From DUPU01 sp050952465 (GTDB taxonomy: Bacteria > Bacillota > Dehalobacteriia > Dehalobacteriales > Dehalobacteriaceae), in NCBI GenBank assembly GCA_050952465.1, contig JBMNKZ010000005.1:248001-312000 (forward strand): a stretch of 64,000 nucleotides of DNA, read 5' to 3'. Position 1 is the first letter of the stretch. Each line of letters opens with the position of its first letter. The notes under the pieces were generated by a model. The model did no database searches, was not told where the DNA came from, and was given only the letters and a program-made list of their open reading frames with translations. The position numbers were made by a program, and so were the translations under genes. Below are positions 53,673 through 62,093 of the stretch, in pieces.

Positions 53673-54428
53673 TCACTCTTTGTTAGCCCAAGGCAGTTCT
53701 TTGCTAGAAAACATCACTATGCCAATTGCCAAAATTATTACAGATATCAACTGAGATGTTGACAGAATTCCGACGCTGCCCCTGTAATCGTTTCTAAAGA
53801 ATTCTATTATGAATCTTCCCACACTATAAAGAATAAGGTATAAAGACCCTACCTTCCCTGTTCTCCGGTCTTTTTGTGCATAAAACAACAATACTATCGC
53901 GATCAAGAAGTCTCCTGCGCTTGAAAACAACTGGGTTGGTATAAGTTTAACTCCATTAGGTGCAAAAGATGAATTGTGAAAAACTATACCAATGGCGGAA
54001 TCTGTTTCACGTCCATAGCAGCATCCGGCAAGAAAACAACCAATTCGACCAAACCCTTGTGCCAGTGCTACGGATGGCACTGTTAAATCAAAGTATTGAA
54101 AGAAATTAACTCTTTTTGATCTACAATACATCATAGCCGCTAATATGCCGCCAATTATGCCTCCATATACTACGAAACCGCTCCCGGATACAATCCGCAT
54201 AGGTTCATTGAAAAAGGCGTTTATTTCTACTACACAATAAAGCAGTTTTGCTCCAATAAATCCGAATATAAGGGTTACAACTCCTAAACTATACACGAAA
54301 TCTGCATCAAGCCCTCTTTTTTTTGCCCGTTTACCCGCTGTTATCAAAGCGCATAAGATGCCGATCCCTATCATTAGCCCGTAGCCGTGTATTGATATGA
54401 AACCAATATCAAATATTTCGTTATACAT
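53673..54428 (-). CDS. lgt: prolipoprotein diacylglyceryl transferase
   Basis: 251 aa from ATG 54428. Seven or so hydrophobic segments and the Lgt signature GRIGCFLAGCCYGRETD. It moves diacylglycerol from phosphatidylglycerol to the Cys of prolipoproteins. Fits with pgsA in the same block, which makes the donor lipid. Convergent with the lipase gene, no terminator seen between them. A plasmid- or ICE-borne extra copy is unusual. Confidence 0.93.
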   Translation of the reverse strand: MYNEIFDIGFISIHGYGLMIGIGILCALITAGKRAKKRGLDADFVYSLGVVTLIFGFIGAKLLYCVVEINAFFNEPMRIVSGSGFVVYGGIIGGILAAMMYCRSKRVNFFQYFDLTVPSVALAQGFGRIGCFLAGCCYGRETDSAIGIVFHNSSFAPNGVKLIPTQLFSSAGDFLIAIVLLFYAQKDRRTGKVGSLYLILYSVGRFIIEFFRNDYRGSVGILSTSQLISVIILAIGIVMFSSKELPWANKE

Positions 54429-54524
54429 ATGATTATAGCCTCACAAAATTGAATGCTATCTGTATTCGTCCCTTCTCTTCCTTTTAATCCAGACATTATC
54501 CAAAACTTATTCTGTTTTTATCAG

Positions 54525-55541
54525 CTATTGCTTGAAAAAATCATTATCATAAAGATGTTTTATTATGACTACGGCAACAGGCAGAGCGAGTATTCCGATT
54601 AATCCGAAGACCTTTAATCCGATATATATGCATATTAACATGACAAGAGGATGCAGCCCTATTTGTTTTCCTACCAATTTGGGTTCCAATATATTACGGA
54701 CTATAATTATGATAAGGTATAATACCGCAAGCCCAATGGCAAGCGGTATATTGCCTTTTATAAGTTCAATAATGATCCATGGAACGACAACGCCACCCGT
54801 GCCAAGCACGGGCAGTATGTCGATGACGGCAATCAGCGCGGCAATGGTAACCGCCCCGGCCACCTTCAAGATAGAGAGCCCTACTGCAAGCTCAATAAAT
54901 GTTACGGCCATTAAAATCGCATAAGCTTTAACATACTTTAAGCCGATGCCGGTGGCAAAACCTTTTATCTCAGCTAAAAGGTTTTGTTTTTGAGACGGAA
55001 ACAACTTAGCAATATACCCTGTAATTTTATTGTGATCCATAGCAAAAAACAGGGATGAAATGACCGCAAATATAATAGATAGGAACAGCCCTGGTACAAA
55101 AGATGCCGAGGATGCTATGAAACCAATCGTCTTTGAGGAAGTGCTGGAAATAAACGATCCCACAGATTGAGATAAAAAAACTGCCATATTTTGAATTGCC
55201 TGAACCATCATAGGATCAAGTTGGGCTGTTATTCTTTCTGCATTATCAAAGATTTCATTAATTGCAGGCTCAATATCCATCTCATATATTTCTGGGAGCT
55301 TCATGATACCATCTTTTAGCTCGGCAAGAAACCTTAAACCGATCCAGGATACAAAAAAGCCCGCCGCACCATAGAATAGCAGAATCAGGACAACCGCGAC
55401 AGCCTTTTTGTGAAGATGCAATTTTCCCGATGTAAAATTTATTACCGGCTTCAAAAGCAAAGCCACTATAAAACCAATAATAAATGGCATTAATAAGCCA
55501 AGTACATATTTTATCACAATAAATACAATAGCGATAATCAA
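54525..55541 (-). CDS. AI-2E family transporter, N-terminus shifted out of frame
   Basis: 338 aa from TTG 55541 as the longest intact frame. The membrane segments and Leu-Pro-rich motifs (IGLHPLVMLICIYIGLKVFGLIGILALPVAVVIIK) identify the family, whose substrates vary (signals or ions). The expected N-terminus is encoded upstream: reading from ATG 55591 gives MTIEKKK, which is joined to NFIINFIYFALIIA only if a run of seven T (55570-55576) were eight. So either a homopolymer error, or an off-phase gene. Confidence 0.82.
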   Translation of the reverse strand: MIIAIVFIVIKYVLGLLMPFIIGFIVALLLKPVINFTSGKLHLHKKAVAVVLILLFYGAAGFFVSWIGLRFLAELKDGIMKLPEIYEMDIEPAINEIFDNAERITAQLDPMMVQAIQNMAVFLSQSVGSFISSTSSKTIGFIASSASFVPGLFLSIIFAVISSLFFAMDHNKITGYIAKLFPSQKQNLLAEIKGFATGIGLKYVKAYAILMAVTFIELAVGLSILKVAGAVTIAALIAVIDILPVLGTGGVVVPWIIIELIKGNIPLAIGLAVLYLIIIIVRNILEPKLVGKQIGLHPLVMLICIYIGLKVFGLIGILALPVAVVIIKHLYDNDFFKQ

Positions 55542-55614
55542 GGCAAAGTAGATGAAATTAATAATAAAGTTTTTTTCTTTTCTATGGTCATACTTTTATT
55601 GTCATAAAACATGA

Positions 55615-56652
55615 TCAGAAGCTTGTACAGGGCTGCGTGCTCTGAAGTATTTCAAGAAGCGATTTTGTAAGTTCATCTTTTGCTTTGATATATTCACAAT
55701 AAACCCTTTCCGCCAGGTTAATCGCCATGTAGCCGTCGCCGGAGAAAATTTTTTCACTGATAATCCGCACATCCCGGAACCATTCCAGCGCAATCAAAGG
55801 CTGGCCGTTTTCCCCTCTTATATTGCACGCAAAGGTATATACGGCGTCCCTGCACGCATCCGAAACGCCGTTTTCGGCGATATATACGCCGAACAGATTT
55901 CCGAGGCCGATCGCGGAGTGGATATATTCCGGAGTAGTCAATTGCTTCATAGTATCCTCGTTATAGCTTACATGGAAACCATACAGGCAGCGGTTCTGTT
56001 TTAATAACCGGAAGGCGTTTTTATCACTTCCACAGCTAAAATCCGTAGCCATTATCTGTACGGAAATCATCGTGTTATGGATTTTGCCCAGAGACTCGGC
56101 AGTCTGCTCCGAAATTAGGCCGGAAGATACTTTCAATATGAACAGGCATTCATCAAACCGTTTGGCGATTTCACATATGGTTGGTATATCATCCTTTTCG
56201 TGCGGACAAGCGATATAGCTGTGAATGCCCAACTCCCGCCCTTCCTCTATGAAATGCTCCATCTGATGAAAAAAATCTGAACTGGATTCGTCAATATCAA
56301 AAATCAGAAGCCAGGGAATAGGAACCCCTAAATAATCCTGCTTTTTTATCAGCTTGTTGGCCCCATATACCAGGCTGCTGTATCCCAGATTCAGACCGAC
56401 TTTTTTTATCGTATCGTTGTTAACATCAGAAATCATTCTTTTAACCAGCGAATTATAAGGATTCTTTGGATTGGCAATGACCTTTTTGGCGGCATTAAAA
56501 AACCATTCCTGATTTTCACTTGTTGAAAAAAACAGGCCCAAATCAATCAGATTCCTTATGCTGCGGTTTGTGTTGCTTTTCATATCTTCCATAGCTTTGC
56601 TGACCGCTATATTGATTGTCCGCCTTATCAGCCTATGCTGCAACTCCAACAC
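55615..56652 (-). CDS. radical-SAM-like protein lacking cluster cysteines
   Basis: 345 aa from GTG 56652, GGAAGGGAG upstream. It resembles the adjacent radical SAM enzyme over much of its length: GVPIPWLLIFDIDESSSDFFHQ lines up with CNIPWAILMDPTSACNLRCTGC, where the CX3CX2C triad is replaced by DESSS. The following barrel (ELGIHSYIACPHEKDDIPTICEIAKRFDECLF) keeps the fold pattern. It cannot bind the 4Fe-4S cluster by that motif and so is probably a non-catalytic partner. Divergently transcribed from the active paralog. Confidence 0.7.
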   Translation of the reverse strand: MLELQHRLIRRTINIAVSKAMEDMKSNTNRSIRNLIDLGLFFSTSENQEWFFNAAKKVIANPKNPYNSLVKRMISDVNNDTIKKVGLNLGYSSLVYGANKLIKKQDYLGVPIPWLLIFDIDESSSDFFHQMEHFIEEGRELGIHSYIACPHEKDDIPTICEIAKRFDECLFILKVSSGLISEQTAESLGKIHNTMISVQIMATDFSCGSDKNAFRLLKQNRCLYGFHVSYNEDTMKQLTTPEYIHSAIGLGNLFGVYIAENGVSDACRDAVYTFACNIRGENGQPLIALEWFRDVRIISEKIFSGDGYMAINLAERVYCEYIKAKDELTKSLLEILQSTQPCTSF

Positions 56653-56729
56653 CGACAACTCCCTTCCATAATCAAGTACATTATTTAATATACCCCAAAG
56701 CGGGGAGGTGCTCTATTGACAGACATCTG

Positions 56730-56762
56730 CATGTGTAAAGAATCTTTACACATGTTTTTTTT
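56730..56762 (+). terminator. perfect terminator hairpin in the divergent region
   Basis: CATGTGTAAAG (56730-56740) pairs with CTTTACACATG (56744-56754), 11 bp around AAT, then eight T (56755-56762). Upstream at 56716-56721 is TTGACA. It lies in the leader of the radical SAM gene, so it may be an attenuator, or a palindromic operator. Confidence 0.8.
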
Positions 56763-56833
56763 GTCTAATTACTCAAAATATGCTCTATGCTACACTTTCC
56801 CATAGATAAATTTGATTGGAGGAGTGTGGTATC

Positions 56834-58219
56834 ATGAACAAAATTATCGGTTCTGCAGGGATGAAGCTGGCATATGCGTACTTAAATTCAAATCCTGAAA
56901 AAAATATTCCAAAACTCATGGATTGGGTAGACCGCCTTGCTATAAATAACGCAATGGAAGGGCAGCGTAAGGCGATCCGCAAGATCATCGAAGATAAGGA
57001 CAACAACTGGTATAAGCTGATTCTCAGTATGTGGACAGATGTTGATCCCGGGGTGCGGAGGGCGTTTTTCAATAATTTCATATTGAATGAAAACTTCATC
57101 GGATGGTCCATACAGGAGAAAAACCGGGAAAAGTATGGCTGTAACATACCATGGGCCATCCTGATGGACCCCACCTCGGCCTGCAACCTCAGATGCACAG
57201 GCTGCTGGGCGGCTGAATACGGAAACAAGATGTCCATGAGCTATGAAACACTGGACAGCATCATTCAGCAGGGTAAGGAACTGGGGGTATATTTCTTCCT
57301 CTATTCCGGCGGAGAGCCGCTTGTCCGCAAAACGGATATTATACGTCTTTGTGAAAAGCACGGTGATTGCCAGTTTCTTGCGTTCACGAACGGCACGCTG
57401 ATTGATGAGACGTTTGCCGACGAAATGCTGCGCGTCAGAAATTTCATACCTGCCATTAGCATTGAGGGTTTTGAAGACGCGACGGATTTCCGCCGCGGCC
57501 AGGGCACTTATCATGCGGTTATCCGCGCTATGGAGATCCTCAAACGGAAAAAACTCATCTTTGGCGCTTCTCTCTGCTATACGCGGTATAACACCGAGGT
57601 GATCGGCAGCGAAGAATTCTTCGATTTCTTGATTGACAAAGGGGTGAAATTTGCGTGGTTTTTCACCTATATACCGGTGGGAGCGGATGCGGCGCCCGAC
57701 TTGATGGCAACTGCCGACCAACGTGAATATATGTATCACCAAATTCGTCACTTCCGCGAAACAAAGCCGCTGTTCACCATGGATTTCTGGAACGATGGAG
57801 AATATGTGCAGGGTTGCATCGCTGGCGGACGCAGGTATCTGCATATCAACGCCAACGGAGATATCGAGCCATGCGCGTTCATCCATTATTCGGACTCCAA
57901 TATTCATGAAAAAACGCTTCTTAAGGCGTTGCAGTCCCCGCTGTTCATACAATACCACAAGAACCAGCCCTTTAACGACAACCACCTGCGGCCCTGCCCT
58001 CTTCTGGACAATCCGGGCAGACTAGCGGCGATGGTGGAGGCGTCCAATGCGACCTCGACGGATTTCGTCAAGCCGGAGGACGTGCACAGCTTGAGCGGTA
58101 AGTGTGTAAATGCCGCTGAAAAATGGGCTGTGACTGCGGAAAGGCTATGGGGTGAATCACACCACAACCGCGCCGGTTGCGCGCAATGCGGTGATAAGGC
58201 TCGAAAGGCCGTCGGTTGA
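56834..58219 (+). CDS. radical SAM/SPASM-type enzyme
   Basis: 461 aa from ATG 56834 (TTGGAGGAG upstream). CNLRCTGC (C117, C121, C124) is the radical SAM cluster motif; YSGGEPLVR is the GGEP-type SAM motif. C-terminal Cys residues (GCIAGGRRYLHINANGDIEPCAFIHY, LRPCPLLDN, GCAQCGDK) suggest a SPASM/auxiliary cluster. Acts on a peptide, lipid or cofactor not predictable from sequence. Next to DegV and PgsA, so a lipid substrate is an inference. It is followed by the DegV gene. Confidence 0.9.
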   Translation: MNKIIGSAGMKLAYAYLNSNPEKNIPKLMDWVDRLAINNAMEGQRKAIRKIIEDKDNNWYKLILSMWTDVDPGVRRAFFNNFILNENFIGWSIQEKNREKYGCNIPWAILMDPTSACNLRCTGCWAAEYGNKMSMSYETLDSIIQQGKELGVYFFLYSGGEPLVRKTDIIRLCEKHGDCQFLAFTNGTLIDETFADEMLRVRNFIPAISIEGFEDATDFRRGQGTYHAVIRAMEILKRKKLIFGASLCYTRYNTEVIGSEEFFDFLIDKGVKFAWFFTYIPVGADAAPDLMATADQREYMYHQIRHFRETKPLFTMDFWNDGEYVQGCIAGGRRYLHINANGDIEPCAFIHYSDSNIHEKTLLKALQSPLFIQYHKNQPFNDNHLRPCPLLDNPGRLAAMVEASNATSTDFVKPEDVHSLSGKCVNAAEKWAVTAERLWGESHHNRAGCAQCGDKARKAVG

Positions 58220-58307
58220 AAGAAACCGACGCTTTTCTCAAGTCTCGGAAACTCATTCTGGCGTGCGCTTGCCATAAAAGCGGCTGCCGTGGTGCAGGGG
58301 GCTTACT

Positions 58308-59183
58308 ATGATAAATGATTTTATTATTTTCACTGATGCCGCATCGGACCTTCCGACAGAGTTGATTGAAACCCATGGAGTTTCTGTTTTACCTATGTAT
58401 TTTGAAATAGACGGTAAAAGCTATCGTCATTATCCTGACGGCAGAGAACTTGGATATTCCAGATTCTATCAGATGCTTCGCTCCGGCATCATGGCCAAGA
58501 CATCGCAGGTTAACAATTTAGAGTATCTGCACTATTTTGAACCTGTATTAAAAAGCGGTCTGGATATCCTCTACATATCGCTTTCTTCAGGGTTGAGCGG
58601 CACTTATCAATCTTCGGCAATAGCCGCAAAAAAGTTGATGGAAAGGTATCCTGAACGAAAAATATACTGCGTTGACTCACGTTGCGCCAGCGTAGGACAG
58701 GGTATGCTTGTGTACCACGCCGCGCTAAAAAAGTATGAGGGTTTAGATATAGACGAATTGAAGGATTGGGTAGTTCAAAATCGTGATCACCTGTGTCATT
58801 GGTTTACGGTGAATGACTTGAATTACTTAAAACGGGGCGGCAGGTTAAGTACTTCAGCAGCTATCGTCGGCACTATGCTTTCAGTGAAACCAATTCTTCA
58901 TGTTGATAAAGATGGTCATCTCATCCTGAGAGGGAAAGTACGAGGACGCCGTAAGTCTCTAGTAGAGCTTGCCGACCATATGGAAAAATTCTGTGTTAGC
59001 CCGGAGAAACAGACGATCTTCATCGGCCATGGAGACTGCATTGATGATGCAGGTATCCTTGCATCTATGGTTGAGCAAAGATTTGCACTAAAGAATATAG
59101 CTGTCAGCTATATCGGACCAATTATTGGAGCGCATACCGGACCTGATGTGATGACTTTGTGCTTCTTTGGCAGTGAAAAATAG
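58308..59183 (+). CDS. DegV-family fatty-acid-binding protein
   Basis: 291 aa from ATG 58308 behind CAGGGGGC. FIIFTDAASDLPTELIETHGVSVLPMYF, ILYISLSSGLSGTYQSS and the conserved C-terminal segment match DegV/FakB. FakB proteins hold a fatty acid for phosphorylation by FakA and feed it into phospholipid synthesis. Here no FakA is in the window. 15 bp before the next gene. Confidence 0.9.
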   Translation: MINDFIIFTDAASDLPTELIETHGVSVLPMYFEIDGKSYRHYPDGRELGYSRFYQMLRSGIMAKTSQVNNLEYLHYFEPVLKSGLDILYISLSSGLSGTYQSSAIAAKKLMERYPERKIYCVDSRCASVGQGMLVYHAALKKYEGLDIDELKDWVVQNRDHLCHWFTVNDLNYLKRGGRLSTSAAIVGTMLSVKPILHVDKDGHLILRGKVRGRRKSLVELADHMEKFCVSPEKQTIFIGHGDCIDDAGILASMVEQRFALKNIAVSYIGPIIGAHTGPDVMTLCFFGSEK

Positions 59184-59198
59184 CCTGAATAAAAGAGG

Positions 59199-59978
59199 AT
59201 GAATCAATTGTTTATTTTATCAAAATACTTTTTATGGTTTATTGCATATAGCTTTTTGGGATGGGTCTATGAATCCGCAATTTGCTCAATAAGTGAACGA
59301 AGCCTTGTAAATCGTGGATTTTTGAATGGACCCTTATGCCCGGTATATGGTTTTGGAGCTTTAGCTTCCATATTTATTTTGGATATGAGAACAGACAATC
59401 TTATTATTCTGTTTTTTGCCGGCATGCTTATAGCTTGTACGATTGAATATATTACCGCAGTTTTGCTTGAAAAGCTGTTTGATGCGAAATGGTGGGATTA
59501 TTCTAATTACCGGTTCAATATCCAAGGCCGTGTCTGTCTTATAGGGGCCGTAGTTTTTGGTGTTCTCGCGGTGCTGCTTATCAAGTATATTCATCCGTTT
59601 GTGGGAGGTTTAATTGGCCAACTGCCTTCTTGGTGGCAGATTGTTTTATCAATCGTTATTTTTATTTTTCTCATGCTGGATTTGTATATAACTGTGCGTC
59701 ATCTTCTGGTTCTGAATAGCAGACTGAAAAAGATGCAGTTGGCAATAAACCAATTTTTGAAGCAGTATGCACAACAGGCCGGAGAACTTAAAGAGTCTCT
59801 TATGAGCAAATTTGAAGAAAGTGAATTTTATAACGAACGCATTAAAGCTTTAATTAGTCTAAGTCGGTTTCAGAGTATAAGAATTATTAAGGCGTTCCCA
59901 AGCTTGCGATCCATCAACTATGATGATGCATGGCAAAAGCTTAAAAGCATTCTGTTAGGCTCTGATAGCAGAAATTAG
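59199..59978 (+). CDS. CmpB-like membrane protein (ABC_trans_CmpB family)
   Basis: 259 aa from ATG 59199. Several hydrophobic segments; YSFLGWVYESAICSISERSLVNRGFLNGPLCPVYGFGA is the signature of the putative ABC-transporter type IV family. The C-terminus is charged and coiled. No ATPase partner is next to it, so the transport role is doubtful. Function unknown. Confidence 0.85.
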   Translation: MNQLFILSKYFLWFIAYSFLGWVYESAICSISERSLVNRGFLNGPLCPVYGFGALASIFILDMRTDNLIILFFAGMLIACTIEYITAVLLEKLFDAKWWDYSNYRFNIQGRVCLIGAVVFGVLAVLLIKYIHPFVGGLIGQLPSWWQIVLSIVIFIFLMLDLYITVRHLLVLNSRLKKMQLAINQFLKQYAQQAGELKESLMSKFEESEFYNERIKALISLSRFQSIRIIKAFPSLRSINYDDAWQKLKSILLGSDSRN

Positions 59979-60008
59979 AACTTGCGTTTATAGATGTGCT
60001 TTGGAAAA

Positions 60009-60170
60009 ACATAAACAATTATATACAACACAGCGATATTGATTGCTTGGAACGTAGTTTTTATGCCTTTCCTGTTAAAGCGCGATCCCGCATACAGGCA
60101 GAAGAGGTCTGATGCTATTTACGGTCGAAATGCCTTTTTTCTATTTCATTTTGTACATAAGGCATTCTTA
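60009..60170 (+). pseudogene. decayed second copy of the HD-domain gene
   Basis: Reads NNYIQHSDIDCLERSFY, matching NYIQHSDINCLEHSLY of the HD protein at 50338; most of the roughly ten base differences in that stretch do not change the residue or change it mildly. After a frame change KRDPAYRQKRSDA and FFLFHFVHK recall the RRMGLDYRSAA and HDFFLYDWH segments. A diverged paralog fragment, now broken, just upstream of pgsA. Confidence 0.65.
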
Positions 60171-60209
60171 AACGAACGAGTGGCTATACGCTCAAAGAGG
60201 GAAGATAGT

Positions 60210-60842
60210 ATGAACTTACCAAACAAATTGACAATATTGAGAGTGATATTAATACCAGTTTTTATTATATTTTTAACAAAAGAGTACTATTACATATCAG
60301 GAATCCTCTTTGTCGCAGCTTCTATTACAGATGCCCTGGATGGATATTTAGCAAGAAAATATAACCTCATTACGGATTTCGGCAAGATAATCGATCCTCT
60401 GGCTGATAAGCTTCTGATTACATCAGCTTTGATTTGTTTAGTGCAACTAGGCAGTATTGCGGGATGGCTTGCCATAGTAATTCTGGCGCGAGAATTTGTA
60501 ATTACCAGCTTAAGATCTGTTGCGGCTAGAGAAGGCATAATCATTGTTGCAGAAAGATCGGGAAAAATCAAAACAGTACTGCAAATGTTGGCCCTGTCGG
60601 TTATTATGCTGCGCAATTGGCCTTTTTCAATTTTCACCGATTTACCTATCGGAGATTATTTGCTTTGGCTTGCTGTAGGCATGACCTTGTATTCGGGAAT
60701 TGAATATATTATAAAAAATAAAACATTACTTCTGCCAAAAAATTCAAGCATGAAAAACAGCCCAATATTCAGCACTATAGCAAAAGGAAAGCTGAACATA
60801 GGGCGTTTACTGATATACAACTACTGTATCAAGAAAAGGTAA
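60210..60842 (+). CDS. pgsA: CDP-diacylglycerol-glycerol-3-phosphate phosphatidyltransferase
   Basis: 210 aa from ATG 60210 (AGAGGGA upstream); the longer frame begins in the decayed HD copy. The CDP-alcohol phosphatidyltransferase motif is DALDGYLARKYNLITDFGKIIDPLAD. Makes phosphatidylglycerol phosphate, the step leading to the Lgt donor lipid. An additional copy to the host's own pgsA is expected. The C-terminal 40 residues are longer and more basic than usual. Confidence 0.9.
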   Translation: MNLPNKLTILRVILIPVFIIFLTKEYYYISGILFVAASITDALDGYLARKYNLITDFGKIIDPLADKLLITSALICLVQLGSIAGWLAIVILAREFVITSLRSVAAREGIIIVAERSGKIKTVLQMLALSVIMLRNWPFSIFTDLPIGDYLLWLAVGMTLYSGIEYIIKNKTLLLPKNSSMKNSPIFSTIAKGKLNIGRLLIYNYCIKKR

Positions 60843-61274
60843 AAAATTTATAGCCTGCCTGATAACCCATCTAGGCAGAGCAGAGTCTATTGCATCGCCA
60901 TAAAGATGCTTGATGCAATCATGTTATCTAGGCAACTCTTAGACAAGTGGCTCAGGCTTTGACGCATTTTTCAAATGTGCTAACGTCCTTGCTGTTTGGC
61001 TTTATAAAACATCATTTTGTGGAGGAAAATTCTATGTCCTTGCAGGACTACGATAATTAGCTTTTATGCCAGGTAACTGAATAATTGCATGATATGGAGT
61101 GCTATGTCGTCTGTATTTTTTGTCAAATGGGCGTAGGCTGCAAGGTTTTCCTTGCAGTCTACGCCTTTTCATTGTCGCTTTTTGCTGGATGTGAAGGAAA
61201 AACAACAGCTTTTGTTGTTAAAAGGAAGCCGTAATATCGGGAAAAGACAGCATTAAAAAATTATTTTTCCAAAA
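60843..61274. other. 430-bp gap after pgsA with a hairpin
   Basis: No gene supported; an eight-codon ORF starting near 61034 follows a GGAGG and looks like a remnant. GCGTAGGCTGCAAGG (61131-61145) pairs with CCTTGCAGTCTACGC (61150-61164), one mismatch, then CTTTTC: a likely terminator at the end of the cargo block. Confidence 0.6.
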
Positions 61275-61308
61275 CCCTGTATTTCATCCTTCTCATTTTA
61301 ATGTATAG
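61275..61308 (+). promoter_or_regulatory. promoter-like motif before the sigma factor gene (copy 1)
   Basis: CCCTGTATTT (61275-61284), then 15 bases, then AATGTATAG (61300-61308), followed by GGCGAGAGGA. The same arrangement recurs at 62060. Consistent with a promoter read by a special sigma factor. Confidence 0.65.
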
Positions 61309-61329
61309 GGCGAGAGGAGAGGAAGTTCT

Positions 61330-61737
61330 ATGAAAAGGAGTGCTGAAACCTATAAGGCTGTAGAAAAAGCGTTTTGCGCATACATAAAAATCGTAATAAC
61401 CCGCTCGTCATGGGGATATTTCCGCGCCCAATACAAGCATTTCAACAGAACCATCCCCTTGGAGGAAGTGGAGGAAATCAACTTATGCGCCGAAGCTGAC
61501 ATAGACATCAATATTCCTGTTTTCAATGGGGACAAGCTGGATGAATACATCGAAAATGAAATCCTTTCTGCGGTTATCAGCACCCTCAATTCAAAGGACA
61601 AGCAACTGCTCTACATAAAATATTATGAGAATAAAACCGACTATCAGCTTTCCCTCATTTTCGGCGTAACGCAGCAGAGCATCACCGAGCGGAAAAACCG
61701 GATTCTTAAAAAGCTGAAAAATCGGTTTCAGATATGA
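61330..61737 (+). CDS. element-encoded sigma-70-like factor
   Basis: 135 aa from ATG 61330 behind GAGAGGAGAGG. A weak region 2 and a clear region 4 (LNSKDKQLLYIKYYENKTDYQLSLIFGVTQQSITERKNRILKKL). Such short sigma-like proteins precede the Xis/Int genes in Tn916/Tn1549 elements and are thought to help control excision. The promoter-like repeat motif occurs both before it and before the xis leader. Confidence 0.82.
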   Translation: MKRSAETYKAVEKAFCAYIKIVITRSSWGYFRAQYKHFNRTIPLEEVEEINLCAEADIDINIPVFNGDKLDEYIENEILSAVISTLNSKDKQLLYIKYYENKTDYQLSLIFGVTQQSITERKNRILKKLKNRFQI

Positions 61738-61814
61738 ACCAGCCATTTTTTATCTAATCCGCGCCCCGCCCTTTCCGTGAAAGCCAACCACTTTTACGGA
61801 AAGGAGGAAAGGGC

Positions 61815-62015
61815 ATGCCGGAAATACTGGATTTAATCGAAGCAGCCCAGCATGGTAACGAGCGGGCGATGGAAACCCTCATCCGGCAGTTTGAACCGCT
61901 GATTATCAAAAAATCTTGCCTGTTTGGCAAGCTGGACGAGGATTGCCGCCAGCATTTGACGCTGGAATTCATATTGGCGGTACAGAACTTCGACCTGAAG
62001 CGGTTTGAAAAATAA
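61815..62015 (+). CDS. Tn916-type HTH protein
   Basis: 66 aa from ATG 61815 behind AAGGAGGAAAGG. PEILDLIEAAQHGNERAMETLIRQFEPLIIKKSCLFG... is the sigma-region-like HTH_16 pattern of Tn916 family small regulators. Position and size fit the ORF between sigma and xis. A strong terminator follows at once. Confidence 0.78.
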   Translation: MPEILDLIEAAQHGNERAMETLIRQFEPLIIKKSCLFGKLDEDCRQHLTLEFILAVQNFDLKRFEK

Positions 62016-62020
62016 AGCAT

Positions 62021-62057
62021 AAGGCTTGCAGAAAATTTTCTCTGCAAGCCTTGTTTT
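62021..62057 (+). terminator. terminator after the HTH gene
   Basis: AAGGCTTGCAGA (62021-62032) pairs perfectly with TCTGCAAGCCTT (62041-62052) around AAATTTTC, then GTTTTT. Confidence 0.85.
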
Positions 62058-62059
62058 TG

Positions 62060-62093
62060 CCCTGTATTTTGCGAGACTTTTTTCAATGTATAG
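62060..62093 (+). promoter_or_regulatory. promoter-like motif before the xis leader (copy 2)
   Basis: CCCTGTATTT (62060-62069), 15 bases, AATGTATAG (62085-62093), then AGCGAGAGGA: same elements and spacing as at 61275. It would drive the xis/int leader. Confidence 0.65.

Noticed and set aside
60039..60842. Longer pgsA start at 60039
   Set aside because: The extra N-terminus is the decayed HD copy; ATG 60210 has a good ribosome site and begins at the usual PgsA N-terminus.
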